This document shows positions 13,501-23,449 of a DNA stretch of 64,000 nucleotides, one piece after another. The translations under genes and the position numbers were made by a program. The notes under the pieces were generated by a model. It was not told the DNA's origin and ran no database searches. It saw only the letters and a list, made by a program, of their open reading frames with translations. This stretch comes from Holothuria scabra (taxonomy: Eukaryota > Echinodermata > Holothuroidea > Aspidochirotida > Holothuriidae), in the NCBI GenBank assembly GCA_037179385.1, contig CM074193.1, positions 40,394,846 through 40,458,845 on the forward strand, given 5' to 3'. Position 1 is the first letter of the stretch. Each line of letters starts with the position of its first letter.

Positions 13501-15691
13501 GACCTCACAATCCCCTGTGGATACGATGCAGCTTTTACGTTGCCCGCAGAGAGCGGTACCAGCAGACAACAGTATCCAGGAAAATCAAAGCCACTATATA
13601 TTTATTACTGTTCCTGGTCCCCCCAAGCAACACTGCCCATAGAGAGGATCTTAAATTGGTTAGCAAAATTATAACCTACTGCAAGGTAGTGGGCATTTGA
13701 GAAAATTTGAAAACCAAAAGTATTCCAAATTCTACAAATTGTTATTGCTGTTAATTGTAGTTAGCAAGATACTTAAATAACAAATAGATATTATTGGCAT
13801 CCCTTCTCTTTCCTCTCCTTCATGACTAAAGTGTCTGGTTATGTCACTAAAGCAGGGTCCTGAGCAATCAATTGATGTCCAAATCTGAACTCTCTTACTG
13901 ACAAATAGCAACTGCATAGAATAACACTCCAACTGGTCCAGGGAAACACTGATGAACCAGAATGCGAGGCATTCATACTGTACTCCTGAACGGAGGCAGT
14001 GCTAACAACTCTGAAATGAACAGAGAGTTGCTACATTGCTATTTAGCAGCTTACCTGAATAAGGTAGTTATGCAGATGCACACAAGTTGGTTGAGCTAAT
14101 AAAATACCTTAGCTAGACTGTGACTAAAACCTACTGTGCCCTGGACAATACAATGAAGATACTGGGTAGCAATGTGAAACAACTTACTGAATGCAACAAG
14201 TCTCAGAAAAGGTCCTTAACTGTAAAAGTGGTATGATCTACAAAGATCTTTGCAACAAACACCTCCCTGTCAAGAAATACTGTATCATTCCTTCCTTTTC
14301 ATATTAGACTTGTAATGGTATAGCAGATATTCCCGTAGTAAACTTGCTATACCATTACAAGTCTTCTATATGAAGGTTTATCTCATAAAGTACAGTAGTA
14401 TAATATCCTTTTGTGAACACAATGCATTTCAAATGTCATCTAACAATATGAAGTTGTGACGTAAAAACAGCATTTTTATATATTTAACAACAACTGATCT
14501 TTCTCATGTACTTATTGAATTATTCCAATAGGTCTTATTAACCCAACTAAGTAATTTTCAAATTACCTATTAAAATAATGTGATCTTTCTTATTGTGCAT
14601 ATCTTTCCCTTATTGTGCATATCTTTCCCTGTCAAGTTCCACTCTAAACCATATAATAATAATCTCACCTTGCTTTTTGCCAGGATTCTGCAGCAGCTAC
14701 CTGTATACTTTCTTGTTTAGTGTCAACTCTCTTCAATGCATCTATAGCATTGAATTTAATTCCAAATCCAGCTATGTGTTCTACTTTCAACAGGTTGTTG
14801 CCAAACAACATTTCTGGGAGTTGAGGAATTGCAAGATCTTTCTCAACACTGCAAGTGAAGACATTCAAAATATAGATCTATACATTTATGCTGCAGTACA
14901 TTCCCTTTTTTCTTCTAAAATTTCAATTTCTTCAATTACAGTAAATATACAATTAAACCATTATGAAGTATGTCCATGCTGAGGAAGATAGATTACTCAG
15001 AGGTAAATTTCTAAGCATTTATGCATGTTGGATGCACTGATTGTCTCCTGTAGGTATCATACTTATTTTATCTTTAATTTTATAATACAAATTTAGGGAT
15101 AATTAAATTTCATCTCACACATACAAAAAGATTATGCAAGGATCAATGTGTCACAAATTAAGAATCTCATTATTACAGATCCACTACAAGGAACCTTTAA
15201 ACATTAGACTCTGGACAACACAATGGACATTACAGGTAACTACTGTACCTCACTGTTTCCAACCATTCACTGTACAAGCCCCAATTTATAGAATTTCATC
15301 CCAACTCAAACTCAGTGTTGCTACATTGCTACACATTGTTCTCATGTTGGGCAGCCTCGCCCCCCTTCCCTCTTTGAACTTTAATCCATGGAATAATGTT
15401 GGCTTACTCACAACAATAATCCAGAGATCAGATGAGACTTTAGCTCCCAGCAAAGACATGTTCTTCAATGAATTACCCAAATTTTCCCCACAATTTTTTT
15501 TAAAAACCTGATTTTTTCATATCATTTAATAGTACCTAAGGAAAGATGAAGGAAACAAAACATGGCAACAGATATATAAACCTTTCTAAAGCACTTGACT
15601 GCAATATGTGATCTTTAATGGTTGTTATCTTCCAAGGCCCGAAGGAAAATTCTTCAATCTTCTGCTTCTTCTCGATCTTTTGTGAAGACAT
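1331..15691 (-). CDS. TIPRL: TIPRL, TIP41-like regulator of PP2A-family phosphatases (six coding exons)
   Basis: Seen: six minus-strand coding exons, 15691-15582, 14848-14669, 12291-12192, 8241-8110, 7651-7556 and 1528-1331, all with AG/GT borders and compatible phases. They total 816 nt and encode 271 residues plus a TAA stop; the human protein has 272. Family landmarks appear in order: FSFGPWKIT near residue 15, LPEMLFG in exon 2, [13 protein letters not shown] in exon 3, [10 protein letters not shown] in exon 4, [17 protein letters not shown] in exon 5 and MLREYSS in exon 6. Known of the family: TIP41/TIPRL proteins bind the catalytic subunits of PP2A, PP4 and PP6 and modulate TOR and DNA-damage signalling, mainly in the cytoplasm. 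The start is the ATG at 15691; an upstream in-frame ATG at 15763 precedes a hydrophobic stretch unlike the family and was not used. A 5' noncoding exon further upstream is possible but not seen. Intact, no frameshift. Confidence 0.96.
1629..1826. mobile_element. Short non-autonomous TIR element (MITE) with 6 bp TSD
   Basis: The left end CAGAGATGCCAAC and the right end GTTGGCACCTCTG form terminal inverted repeats with one mismatch over 13 bases. The 6-mer caatca directly abuts both ends (1623-1628 and 1827-1832), as a target-site duplication should. The 198 bp body has repeated atcaggga motifs near both ends and no coding capacity. It lies in TIPRL intron 5. Confidence 0.7.
2550..2590. repeat. 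(GACA)n microsatellite
   Basis: A run of gaca/gaga tetramers in TIPRL intron 5, about nine units with one interruption. Confidence 0.9.
2806..2892. repeat. Short tandem repeat of about 16-17 bp units
   Basis: Five or six variants of tacatacagtagyct follow one another (acatacagtagactgc, catacaatagtcta, catacagtagccta and others). Simple imperfect minisatellite in TIPRL intron 5. Confidence 0.8.
2893..6792. other. Rest of TIPRL intron 5
   Basis: Apart from the hairpin at 5080-5158 I see no gene here. An open stretch at 4490-4906 (+) encodes 138 residues with no recognisable domain, and its 3' part (about 4856-4975) belongs to a dispersed repeat that recurs near 17998-18065. A near-perfect 26 bp palindrome (cattgtcata, aaat centre, tatgacaatg) lies at 6685-6710. 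Confidence 0.5.
5080..5158. repeat. Hairpin-forming inverted repeat
   Basis: The left arm (5080-5108) reads ccttccttaatttttatccc and continues through taaaacat. The right arm (5129-5158) is its near-perfect reverse complement. The 20 bp loop holds gtttcatatcaaaatgaa. A third copy of the arm-plus-loop follows at about 5200-5243 in left-arm orientation, so this is a dispersed unit rather than an isolated palindrome. In TIPRL intron 5. Confidence 0.8.
6793..7346. mobile_element. TIR element with long (about 140 bp) imperfect inverted repeats
   Basis: The segment from 6796 (aaaagtgaacctacagtc, then aaaaaattcaaaatata, cattaaa, and ccaactcccatctt at about 6870) reappears inverted at 7346-7258. The correspondence continues inwards through gaactttattcac/gtgaataaacttc near 6910 and 7220. 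The centre is unrelated AT-rich sequence. No open frame is consistent with a transposase, so this is a MITE-like element. Exact ends and target duplication are not clear. In TIPRL intron 5. Confidence 0.65.
7556..7651 (-). CDS. TIPRL: TIPRL coding exon 5
   Basis: Acceptor ttttacag precedes 7651 and donor gtaagc follows 7556. It is 96 nt in phase 0, encoding residues 175-206: [19 protein letters not shown], then [13 protein letters not shown]. Nearly identical to the human segment RVMPSSFFLLLRFFLRIDG. Confidence 0.96.
8110..8241 (-). CDS. TIPRL: TIPRL coding exon 4
   Basis: Acceptor actgtag precedes 8241 and donor gtaaga follows 8110. It is 132 nt in phase 0, encoding residues 131-174: [16 protein letters not shown], then [18 protein letters not shown]. 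This is the most strongly conserved block of the family (human has LFEDELHDHGVSSLSVKI). Confidence 0.96.
8242..10980. other. TIPRL intron 3, 3' part
   Basis: No gene seen. Near 9460-9570 the motif tcaaatacgcat occurs in several close variants (gtcaaatacgcat twice, gtcatatacgcat once), suggesting a short degenerate repeat. Small open frames at 9147-9837 and 10117-10383 have no domain or splice support. Confidence 0.4.
10993..11110. repeat. Tandem repeat of about 32 bp units
   Basis: Four imperfect units of ttttgactggcagtcaaata followed by ccctttcaaaa. Each unit holds the inverted pair ttgactg/cagtcaa, so each can fold into a small stem. TIPRL intron 3. Confidence 0.8.
11128..11745. repeat. 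Minisatellite of about 60 bp units, about ten copies
   Basis: The unit core is tgatctgtgccatcaaaggt followed by ggcataaggtatatctagta and tcaaaccccact. Starts are near 11130, 11189, 11331, 11391, 11453, 11503, 11565 and 11626, with weaker copies between and after. The two units at about 11503-11640 are nearly identical, showing recent local duplication. TIPRL intron 3. Confidence 0.85.
12139..12175. repeat. (CAAA)n microsatellite
   Basis: Eight or so aaac tetramers close to the TIPRL exon 3 donor. On the transcribed (minus) strand it is a (GTTT)n tract about 20-50 nt into the intron. Confidence 0.9.
12192..12291 (-). CDS. TIPRL: TIPRL coding exon 3
   Basis: Acceptor tttag precedes 12291 and donor gtaagg follows 12192. 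Encodes residues 97-130 with the core [17 protein letters not shown] second AG three bases further in (14 to 15 bases from the tttag run) would remove one residue. I chose the first because it yields the Arg seen at this place in the human protein and has the better pyrimidine context. Confidence 0.93.
14294..14376. repeat. Hairpin-forming inverted repeat
   Basis: The left arm ccttttcatattagacttgt plus aatggtatagc (14294-14334) pairs with 14346-14376, gctataccattacaagtctt then ctatatgaagg. The loop is about 11 bp (agatattcccg and following). It resembles a minimal MITE or foldback. TIPRL intron 2, just upstream (in transcript sense, downstream) of exon 2. Confidence 0.8.
14591..14630. repeat. 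Perfect 20 bp tandem duplication
   Basis: The unit tattgtgcatatctttccct occurs twice head to tail with no mismatch, about 40 nt from the TIPRL exon 2 donor. Confidence 0.9.
14669..14848 (-). CDS. TIPRL: TIPRL coding exon 2
   Basis: Acceptor cttgcag precedes 14848 and donor gtgaga follows 14669. Encodes residues 37-96: [18 protein letters not shown], then [12 protein letters not shown] and ESWQKA. It matches the conserved LPEMMFG and GFGIEFNATDAL region of the animal protein. It ends with two bases of the next codon. Confidence 0.95.
15582..15691 (-). CDS. TIPRL: TIPRL coding exon 1
   Basis: Encodes residues 1-36, from MSSQKIEKK through FGPWKIT to SSALE. The ATG is at 15691-15689. The donor gtttat begins at 15581 and leaves two bases (AG) of a split Ser codon. 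The FGPW motif is the family N-terminal signature. The context just before the ATG reads ttacaag, so a 5' UTR intron ending there cannot be excluded. Confidence 0.9.
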
Positions 15692-16904
15692 CTTGTAAAT
15701 TTTAATACAACTATGAATGAAAGTATAGAGAGCACTGTAAAGTATGCAACAGCTACAGAACACACATTGTGCATGCTAAATGAAGAATGCAATGACTAAG
15801 TATTTTTGCATAAACCTATGGAAAGTATCAGCACATTGTTCATACTGTTGTCTGGCAGCTTCTGGAATAACTTTAGCATCATACAGTATCAACTTCAGCC
15901 AGACTGCAATATAGCTACAGCTGCTATACCTTCACCCTTCCCATATTATTCTCTGAAATATCTGCTTCACTTTGCTCTTAGTAAGACCAGTTTCTTGCAG
16001 AAAGTGCAAAGTTTTCTAATTTTTCCTAATAAATGTATACCCAGATTTGTATAATTTTTTTTCTTTTGAAATTCTAAATTTTTTACAGTAAGTTTACTTC
16101 AACAAATATCAAAGTTTTCATTCTTCAAATTTTCTTCACTAAAACTTTAAGCACAAGAATTTTCAAATTTTGTAACTAGCAAGCTCCCTTTCTCCCCCTC
16201 CCCATTTTCTTTATGATACATGCAAGGCAATATCTTTTTTGTTTTTCAAGAATTTTGTTTTAAGGAAGGCTTGAAATTTTTTTTGAAAGGTTCTTATCAT
16301 TTTTGGGCAGCAATATTAGTGAAAATCATAATTGAAAAGGGACACAGTATGCCTTTACAGAAAATAAAATGGATGTCCAAAGGACAACCAAATTTTCTTG
16401 TATTGTACAGCACATGTGCAAATACAACCATAGTCCTGAACTCTTTAAAATTTGAGCACTCTTAAAGCACAGTAGTTCTGGGAAGTTATACTGTAACCAT
16501 GCAACCACACATTACAAGAACATCCAGGAGAGGGAAGTAACGAGTTAATTGACTTCAAATTGCTATATACAGTACTGTACAAATGTTAAATTGTGTGAGA
16601 TTTTGTTTCCAAAATACAGTTTATGGGTTTTTATTAATTTTGTGATAGAGGAATTCCAGCTACAGCAACATTACTATGCATATTTTGAACACTCAATTTA
16701 TTCTCTGTTTTACCATGATGACTTAAAACTTTGATGGTCTTGTTAACCATCATGCAGTGCATGTTTACAGTACTGAACATAAACCACCTTTGTGAGGCTG
16801 AGTGATGTAATGATTATTTTAGCAAGGAGGGTACTGTAAGAGGAAAACACCATTTGGCTTAAAGGACCAGTCCTCTCACCTCAAACTTCAATTCTTGTAG
16901 CCGT
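15692..16904. other. Upstream flank of TIPRL
   Basis: The TIPRL promoter or 5' UTR is expected here or beyond. I see no convincing TATA box or GC-rich island near 15691. Open frames at 15806-16054 and 16220-16465 show no domain and no splice context. Confidence 0.35.
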
Positions 16905-17175
16905 TTACCAAAAATCTCAATTGGCTCAGCTCTTTGATTGTCAGATAATTTAAACAATGCAGAGTACCAAAGCTTACATTACACAGCATGGACTCTACCG
17001 AGAGTGTTTTAATTGTATACATTGAGCTTTCTAATACTCACCCTGAAGTAATAGAATGAAATTGTGTCTGCATGAGGATGAATTTCCGACAATTGTGGGA
17101 GGGGCTTAAGTAAGAAGAGTAGGAGAATAGGTTCTGTTTGGGTTGAGAGAATTGGGCCTTCAAATGTAAGGTACA
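16905..17175. repeat. Dispersed repeat, copy 1 of family also at 20625-20875
   Basis: The sequence from ctcaattggctcagctcttt through accaaagctt, acattgagctt, actcaccctgaag and gggagg to gaattgggcctt recurs in the same orientation at 20625-20875 with scattered differences and small indels. Two copies of one unnamed interspersed family. No coding capacity. Confidence 0.75.
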
Positions 17176-17189
17176 GTTCTAGTTTTTGT

Positions 17190-17620
17190 ACCAGGTAACC
17201 ATGTACCCGACCGACGTTCTTGCTACCCGGGTAGAAAATTACTGCTCGGGTAGTGTTTTTCTATGATTTCTTTTTGATCTTTGCAAAATAACATGGTTAA
17301 TGGTTATTGAAAGTAACAAATGTATAAACCCAAATCTCATTCCCAATTATTTGAAATGAAGTTGCTTAACTTGTTTGTTTCCGTAACGTGCTTTTGTTAA
17401 ATTGCACTTTTCGAGAAACAATTCCTGCGATGTGTGTTTCTAACATCCGCTCCTATACCATTTCACAAAACAGCATAGGCCTACGTACTATACTGTGCAT
17501 AGTCTAGCCTAGCCAGTGGAATGGACGAATGATATTGCAAGGTTTATATTCGGGTACCCAGGTACCCGAGGGGTAATACAGTTCTGGTACCCAGGTCCAA
17601 ATTTCCTACCCGGTGCAAAC
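17190..17620. repeat. Palindromic GTACCC/GGGTAC-rich segment
   Basis: Both ends carry clustered ggtaccc-type motifs: accaggtaaccatgtacccg at the left, and cgggtacccaggtacccg then ggtacccaggtcc at the right. The arms are in inverted orientation but imperfect. Possibly a decayed TIR element; ends undefined. Confidence 0.4.
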
Positions 17621-17699
17621 ACTGTACAGTACTGTTGCAGGGTCCAATTGATGTGAGGTATATTCTGATCATTTTTCCCACCTTAGGTTTAGTTAGACA

Positions 17700-17925
17700 G
17701 AGTTTACGACCCACTTAACAACCTATTTGTTCAAAAAGAGCTGGCCACAGCCTCTTTTCCAGTCGTAGCTCACTGGCTTGTTTTCCCTACTCCACTGCTT
17801 ATACAGAGTACCACACACAATGGCAGTAGGTTTTATTTTTAGTACTTTGTATTACTCGACCTGACAGTAGAACCTGGGTCTTCCGTGTGAGAGGCGGATA
17901 CTTACGACCTACCTGTACAGTATAT
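17700..17925 (-). mobile_element. tRNA-derived SINE, copy 1
   Basis: On the minus strand the head (near 17915-17870) reads taggtcgtaagtatccgc, ctctcacacgg, then cccaggttctac, a tRNA-like arrangement with a decayed A box and B box. The body has ggcagtggagtagggaaaac-like sequence, agtgagctacgactgg and the tail ggccagctc. The same body occurs at 49515-49740 and 63245-63410. Confidence 0.7.
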
Positions 17926-18314
17926 CTATAATAATACAGTGTTGATGTTGAAATACTATCCTTAGGCATAAGTGATGCTAAAAGTCTTTTCCCTTCCTGC
18001 CATGCTATTTTGGGGGAATTAAATCGTGGTCAACAAAAACCTGATTTTTATTGTCACTTTGGCAGAGAATTATTAACCTCCTGAGTCAGCAACACTTTTC
18101 CTTTCTGAAAAAATTGTTAACCAGAATATAGAGAAATTTAAAAGAATGCTCAAAACATTCTGTAACAATGCTTAAGTACAGGGTCCCAACTTCTACACCT
18201 CTCAGTTATGGGAGTACAGTACACCAATCTTAGTTTTGTATTTCTGAAATGTTTGTCCTTTTTCTTTCAAAAATGCTAGCTGGTGTAACTGAGATGTAAG
18301 CAAAGTACAGATTG

Positions 18315-18500
18315 GGGTCATACATGACAGACCACTAATGTACAGTAAATGGTCTGAGGGCTACAGTATGAGGTTGGTCAAGTGTTTTCCTTCAGTGGAT
18401 GTAATACTGTAGCTTCTTCAGAAAACAGTTTTATAAAATTTGGTTTCGCCAAATGGCCCTTTGTCAGAGGGTGAGGAGGACTTCAGAAAAAGTAAAGGTT
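18315..18500. repeat. Dispersed repeat, copy 1 of family also at 23450-23610
   Basis: The stretch tacatgacagaccactaatg, ggtctgagggct, ccttcagtggatgt, agcttcttc, gaggaggacttcagaaaaag recurs at 23450-23610 in the same orientation with about one difference in five to six bases. Unnamed interspersed family. Confidence 0.75.
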
Positions 18501-18869
18501 CACTCCCAAAGACTGCAATCTCCAGAACTGTCAGCCTTAAGAAATGGAAATTTTTATAAATGTTGTAAGTTCATTTGCCACAGCATTTACCTTGGCATTG
18601 CTTAATGCCAAGGCTATTTTGGAGGGCTTGGTACTATGGTATCTGCAATGCATACTCTATTCCTCATCAATCAATCAAATTTTAAAACAATTAGACCTAG
18701 TACAGATACATTTTCTCTATCTTCCATTTTTCTAGGCTAAAAATTTTAATAACAGTCTCATGTTCAAGTCTGGTTAAACAACTAGCTACCTAGTAGAAAG
18801 TTACAAGTAATAACCAAACATGAAGTTTTCAGTACCAAAAGTTACAATTGCCCAATTGAAGTTTTCAGT

Positions 18870-18932
18870 ACCAAAAATTGCGATTGCATGCGTTCTTTAA
18901 CGATTAATCGCTACATGTTCACAGCCCTATTG
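18870..18932. mobile_element. Isolated hAT-like terminus
   Basis: The sequence gcgattgcatgcg, cgattaatcgctacat and cacagcccta resembles the right end of the hAT element at 43818-47370 (gattaatcgc then gacagcccta). No matching left end was found upstream, so it is a solo end or a decayed copy. Confidence 0.45.
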
Positions 18933-19948
18933 CATACCTCCCAAGTAACCCGCATTTTGCGGGTTGGACCCCCATTTGGACACCCAAACCCGCTGACCCG
19001 CCAAGCCCTCTGAAAAACCCGCATTTCAAATCTCCGAAGTATTCTTAGTACTTAGAGAACCATTCAATAGAGCAAATAATTCAGCTTACCAAAAACCACA
19101 AATTCAGTTAATCATATTTCACAGCACAATCAACTGCTTGCGGTGCTATAGAAATCCATAGGCCTAGGAGGTACGTAGGCTACGGAACTGTGTTTGTTGT
19201 CGCAACATCGTTATCGGCTAACCTTGGCAGCAGGTAAGGAATATATTCCTGTCACTGTGAAAATAGTGTAGTAACGTTGTGCAACGCTGCATTCAATGGG
19301 GAAAATAATTGTCCACTTTGCCGGTCACAGGCAGGACTTGTCCCAGAGTTCCCCGAACGTTCTGGACTGTCTTGACAGCTCTTGAGGTTCTTATTGAATT
19401 ATGTTTTCATGGCTACAGTAGAATGCCACGCGAGATGTACGGAAATATTGGAAATCACTGGCAGAACATACGGTACGAACGCCAGTGACATACAGAGTTG
19501 ACGTTTGCAAACTGTGTCTGTACTGCACTAAAATTTACCTCAAAAATAACGGTTGAATATTGTGACTAGGAGAGGTTTTAGTCATTGGGCATTTGTGAGT
19601 ATCTGCATAATATTATTTTGGCAAATCTCTCAAAACAATATTTTGCTAGGTTAGCGCAAAAAATTCAGTACTGTACTGAACTTTTTTGGGGGTAACCTAG
19701 CGACTTTATCATGTTATATTATTTATAATATTTCTGCACGTTTGACTCCACCAGGAGTGTTGTGCAGTATTTTTCCAGATCCAGTTGTTGACTGATAATT
19801 TGCCAAAAAAGTGCCACCATTTTGCATGTAGACACTTCTAAAATTCAAAAATTTTCGAAAAGGGCTCATACCCCTCCCCAGGGCGGCGATCCACCAATGG
19901 ATAGATCAGATGGACCCGCATCTAGCCTCTCGGAACTTGGGAGCTATG
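18933..19948. mobile_element. TIR element, about 1 kb, non-coding
   Basis: The left end catacctcccaagtaacccg and the right end cggaacttgggagctatg are imperfect inverted repeats (CATACCTCCCAAGT against CATAGCTCCCAAGT). Flanks cctattg and actattg match at six of seven positions, a possible target duplication. Near the left end the words acccgc and cgggtt repeat. No transposase frame. Confidence 0.55.
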
Positions 19949-20624
19949 ACTATTGTGCATAGGCCTAACGTTTAACTTTTTTCGCGGAACCGGTACCTAC
20001 ACATCTACTAGTAGTACTAGGGCTTCAGGCATAGGCCTAGGCTACATTATCTCTCGTTCAGGCCATAGCGTAGGACCTAGCCTAGGCCTATGTTAAAATA
20101 AATCATGACAGAAGTAGGTCTAAATTAATTATACCACTTTCACGAACCCTCGAGTTAGCAGAACGATGGATTTCAAATATTCAGTTTCAGAGTCTCCAAA
20201 TATTGAACCATCAACTGAGTAAGAAAGGTAAATTTGGCTTCGTTGACATCGTTGTTGGAATCTTTCCTTTTGACATGCGGCTAGGGAGAGGACGTCACCT
20301 CACACCAAGTGCTATTTTGGGCAAATGTGTGGCATACATTAAAGGTCTAGTTCTCAACTATTGACAATCCGATAATTAAGCGCTTGTTCTTAGTGACTGT
20401 AGGCCGCCATTAGTGGGGTCCATCAGCCTAAAACCGTTTTTATTTATTGTTTACATGAATTTGAAACCCTCATATTTAGTGAACTTGGAAAATTTAAGAT
20501 CCAAATAGTGTACAACCATCCAAGATAGAGGTAAGCAAGGAAATCGACTTCAGCTATAACCGACTGAAATCAGATCATCACTTGCTGTCCGGATTCGTGT
20601 ATAAACAATTCTTGTTGGGTTTAC

Positions 20625-20875
20625 CGAAATTCTCAATTGGCTCAGCTCTTTGACTGACAGCTAATTCAAACAATGCAGATTACCAAAGCTTGTATAACAG
20701 AGCATGAACTGTTCTGAGAGTGTTTTGAGTATACACATTGAGCTTATTATACTCACCCTGAAGCAATGATTGTGGCTTGATGAGAATATCTTAAGTTGTG
20801 GGAGGAGCTTGAGTAAGAATGTAAGCAGAATATTGGTGTGAAAGAATTGGGCCTTTAAAGCGACTGTACACTGCG
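20625..20875. repeat. Dispersed repeat, copy 2 of family at 16905-17175
   Basis: Same orientation as the first copy. It shares ctcaattggctcagctcttt, caatgcaga, accaaagctt, actcaccctgaag and gaattgggcct, with a few deletions. Confidence 0.75.
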
Positions 20876-21614
20876 CTTGGATAATATTCACACTAGCGGT
20901 ACCACTCCACCTTCAATCTCAGTGTAAAAAGAAATAAAGGAACACTTTGTTAAAGCAAATTTCATCATAAGCGAAGCAGAAAAAAATCAAAGAGGTGTTT
21001 TAAATAATTTGAATATTTGAAACTTCCCATATCGAAAATTTTCACAAAAAACTTTCGATCATATGTTCATTTTATACCAAAATTTCTAAATTCTTCGAAT
21101 TAAGGTGAGCTAGATCATTTATACTTCCAAATGATAGCTTAACCTTAGCTGAAAACACTCATTGAATACCGATTTTTATTAAAATGTATCCTGGCGATTT
21201 GAAATTTTGTGACGTTACAAATTCGGATGATTTCCCCCAATGATGGGTCAATTCATGCCCTATCTAAACCATGCGGTTACACCAAAAATATGGATCCAAA
21301 TAAAATCATTCTTTTCTTGATCGACCCCTATGACACAATTATCTCAAAAACTCATTTAGCCGTGTAAAAATATTTATGGCTACAAATGATAATCCTCTAA
21401 ATTATGTAAATTTGACATGAGAACCCATTTAGTTACCAGTTGAATATACTCCAATCCCATAAATTTTTGATTTTCAATCCACCCCCAAAAATAGGGTGTG
21501 TCTATGAGAAAATATTCTCCGGGCATCTAGCAATATGAAAATCATAAATATAGTTTAGCGAGACATTTATAACCTCGAATACAACATGTACAAAAACCCT
21601 TAAAGTGACAATTC

Positions 21615-22510
21615 TTTATTGCTTCAGAAAGATCTGGATAGGTTATTTTCATGGTCTCAGACTTGGCAAATGTCTTTTAATGCTGATAAGTGCAAAGTCC
21701 TCCACTTTGGTTCTAAGAATCTCTACCATGATTATACTATGAATGGCACTAATTTGAACAAAGTGACTTCTGAGAAAGACCTTGGGGTAGTTATTACAGG
21801 AGATTTAAAGTCATCTAGGCAGTGTGCAGCTACTGCTGCAAGGGCAAATAGGGTGCTTGGGTTGATCAGGAGGGATTTTAAGAGTTTTAGTAAAGAAATT
21901 GTGCTAAATTTGTATAAGCAGCTGGTTCGACCCCATCTCGACTATGCTGCACAGGCCTGGAGTCCCTTCTTTGAAAAGGACATATTGCTTTTAGAGCAAG
22001 TTCAGAAGAGAGCTACCCGACTCATACCTGAGGTTAAAAATCTACCTTATTCCCAAAGGCTTAAGCAGCTTGGGCTTACCACTTTGGAGCTGAGAAGGAT
22101 TAGGGGGGACATGCTCCAGGTATACAAATTTCTATCTGAAGGGAATCCTTTGTTAGCTTGCAGTTATTTAAAGGTCCAGAGTAATCCTCGGGTTAGAGGC
22201 CATTGCAAAAAGCTTGAAAAGTCTTTTGCTAGACTTGACATTAGGAAGTTCAGTTTCTCTCATAGGGTTGTTAGTGAGTGGAATAGCCTGCCTGAGTGGG
22301 TTGTTAACTCCACATTAGTGCACCGTTTTAAGGTTAATATTGACAAGTTTTTCCATGACTGTGGTAGAATCTAATCTTTCTGGGCTCTTTAGGTGTTGGT
22401 GGTTTGCTTTGTTTTGGGGTTTTTTTGGATTACAGGGCATCTTATGGGGCCTTTACAGCCCTCCTTTGCCCTTTAACCTGTTATGTTATGTTATGTTATG
22501 TTATTCACAT
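21615..22510 (+). mobile_element. 5'-truncated LINE (CR1-like non-LTR retrotransposon) with (TTATG)n tail
   Basis: An uninterrupted frame at 21619-22374 encodes 251 residues of the C-terminal part of a non-LTR reverse transcriptase. Landmarks are WQMSFNADKCKVLHFG near residue 16, SEKDLGVVI, LYKQLVRPHLDYAAQAWSP, VQKRATRLIPE and RGDMLQVYKFL, then the terminal WNSLPEWVVNS motif and a TAG stop. The catalytic palm and endonuclease domains are absent, typical of 5' truncation during target-primed reverse transcription. About 105 bp of 3' UTR leads to ttatg repeated four times plus a partial unit (22481-22504), the short-repeat 3' end typical of CR1-like elements. The lack of stops suggests a fairly young insertion. 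Confidence 0.9.
21619..22374 (+). pseudogene. LINE reverse transcriptase C-terminal fragment
   Basis: This is the coding part of the truncated LINE. It has only the thumb and C-terminal region of the polymerase, with no YADD catalytic box and no endonuclease, so it cannot act alone. The ATG at 21619 is probably an internal residue of the original frame, since LQKDLDRLFSW continues a typical upstream helix. Any expression would be accidental. Confidence 0.85.
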
Positions 22511-23449
22511 CAGTCACACTGTAACACATTTGCGAGGTTTATGATCGCATTTTTCCATATGTAGTTTTGAAGTCATTATCAAATAATATACAGGTCCCTG
22601 CGAGGTTATTTAAGCAGGTTTCACGGAAAAATTTAACTTCATCAAGTTAAAATAATCTAATTGGGATCTGGACTTAACTTTGGACAATCTTTGAAATTGT
22701 TAATATATTTCACATTTTTTTTATAATTGTTATTATTGTGGGGTGGGGTTGTGATATGACAAGGTGTGCCATATATCGAACCATGTCTCAACAGGTAATT
22801 CCTCACTATGTGCAATATTTAAGTGTGAGGCCATCATGACACTACCTAGTGCAGGTGCTAAGTTGTATAATGCTTTCTCGGTTGACGGAAACGGCACTTT
22901 TTAAAGGCTCCTCTTTCGCAGAAAACTTGTTTAGTATACAATGGCGTATGTAGTAAAGTTCAATTTGTTGACTGATTCCTCCTACAGTCCTATTCGGACT
23001 TGTCGAGTTGTGGTTCCTTGACTTGGGGTTTGACTTGCGACTTAACTCGGACTTGCCCCCCACAAAATGACGTTACGACGATTTGACTTGAACTTGCTAT
23101 TAACACCAGAATTCAAAGTCAAATATGTATTAATAACCACAAAAATGATGAAGGTGACTGACAGATTAACATGAAAAAAAATATTATAACATTTTTAATC
23201 TACTCTAATATTTTGCAGCGGCAGCAGTGGCGGAGCTACAGGTACTTCGGTGAAAGGATCAGAATAGCCTCTAGCGCAGGGGCGCTTTCAAGCAGGGAGT
23301 TATCTGGAACATCAGCACTATTTAAGTCATAGCTTCCCAATCTAGTTGCACTTATCTGTTTACAGCTGGTATAAAGAAAACTTAGCTTATTTACATTTTG
23401 GCTAAGATCATGTGTAGTATCTATTCTTTTCATCCAGTCTAGAATGGAG
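22490..23449. other. Intergenic, no gene seen
   Basis: Near 22985-23095 a cluster of gacttg/cttgac words in both orientations forms an irregular simple repeat. Otherwise nothing recognisable. Confidence 0.4.

Noticed and set aside
13392..13700. 102-residue and overlapping 60-residue open frames (+)
   Set aside because: Antisense to the TIPRL transcript, within its intron 2, with no domain or conserved motif.
15692..15763. N-terminal extension of TIPRL to the ATG at 15763
   Set aside because: Adds 24 hydrophobic, cysteine-rich residues absent from the family; the region looks like 5' UTR or intron.
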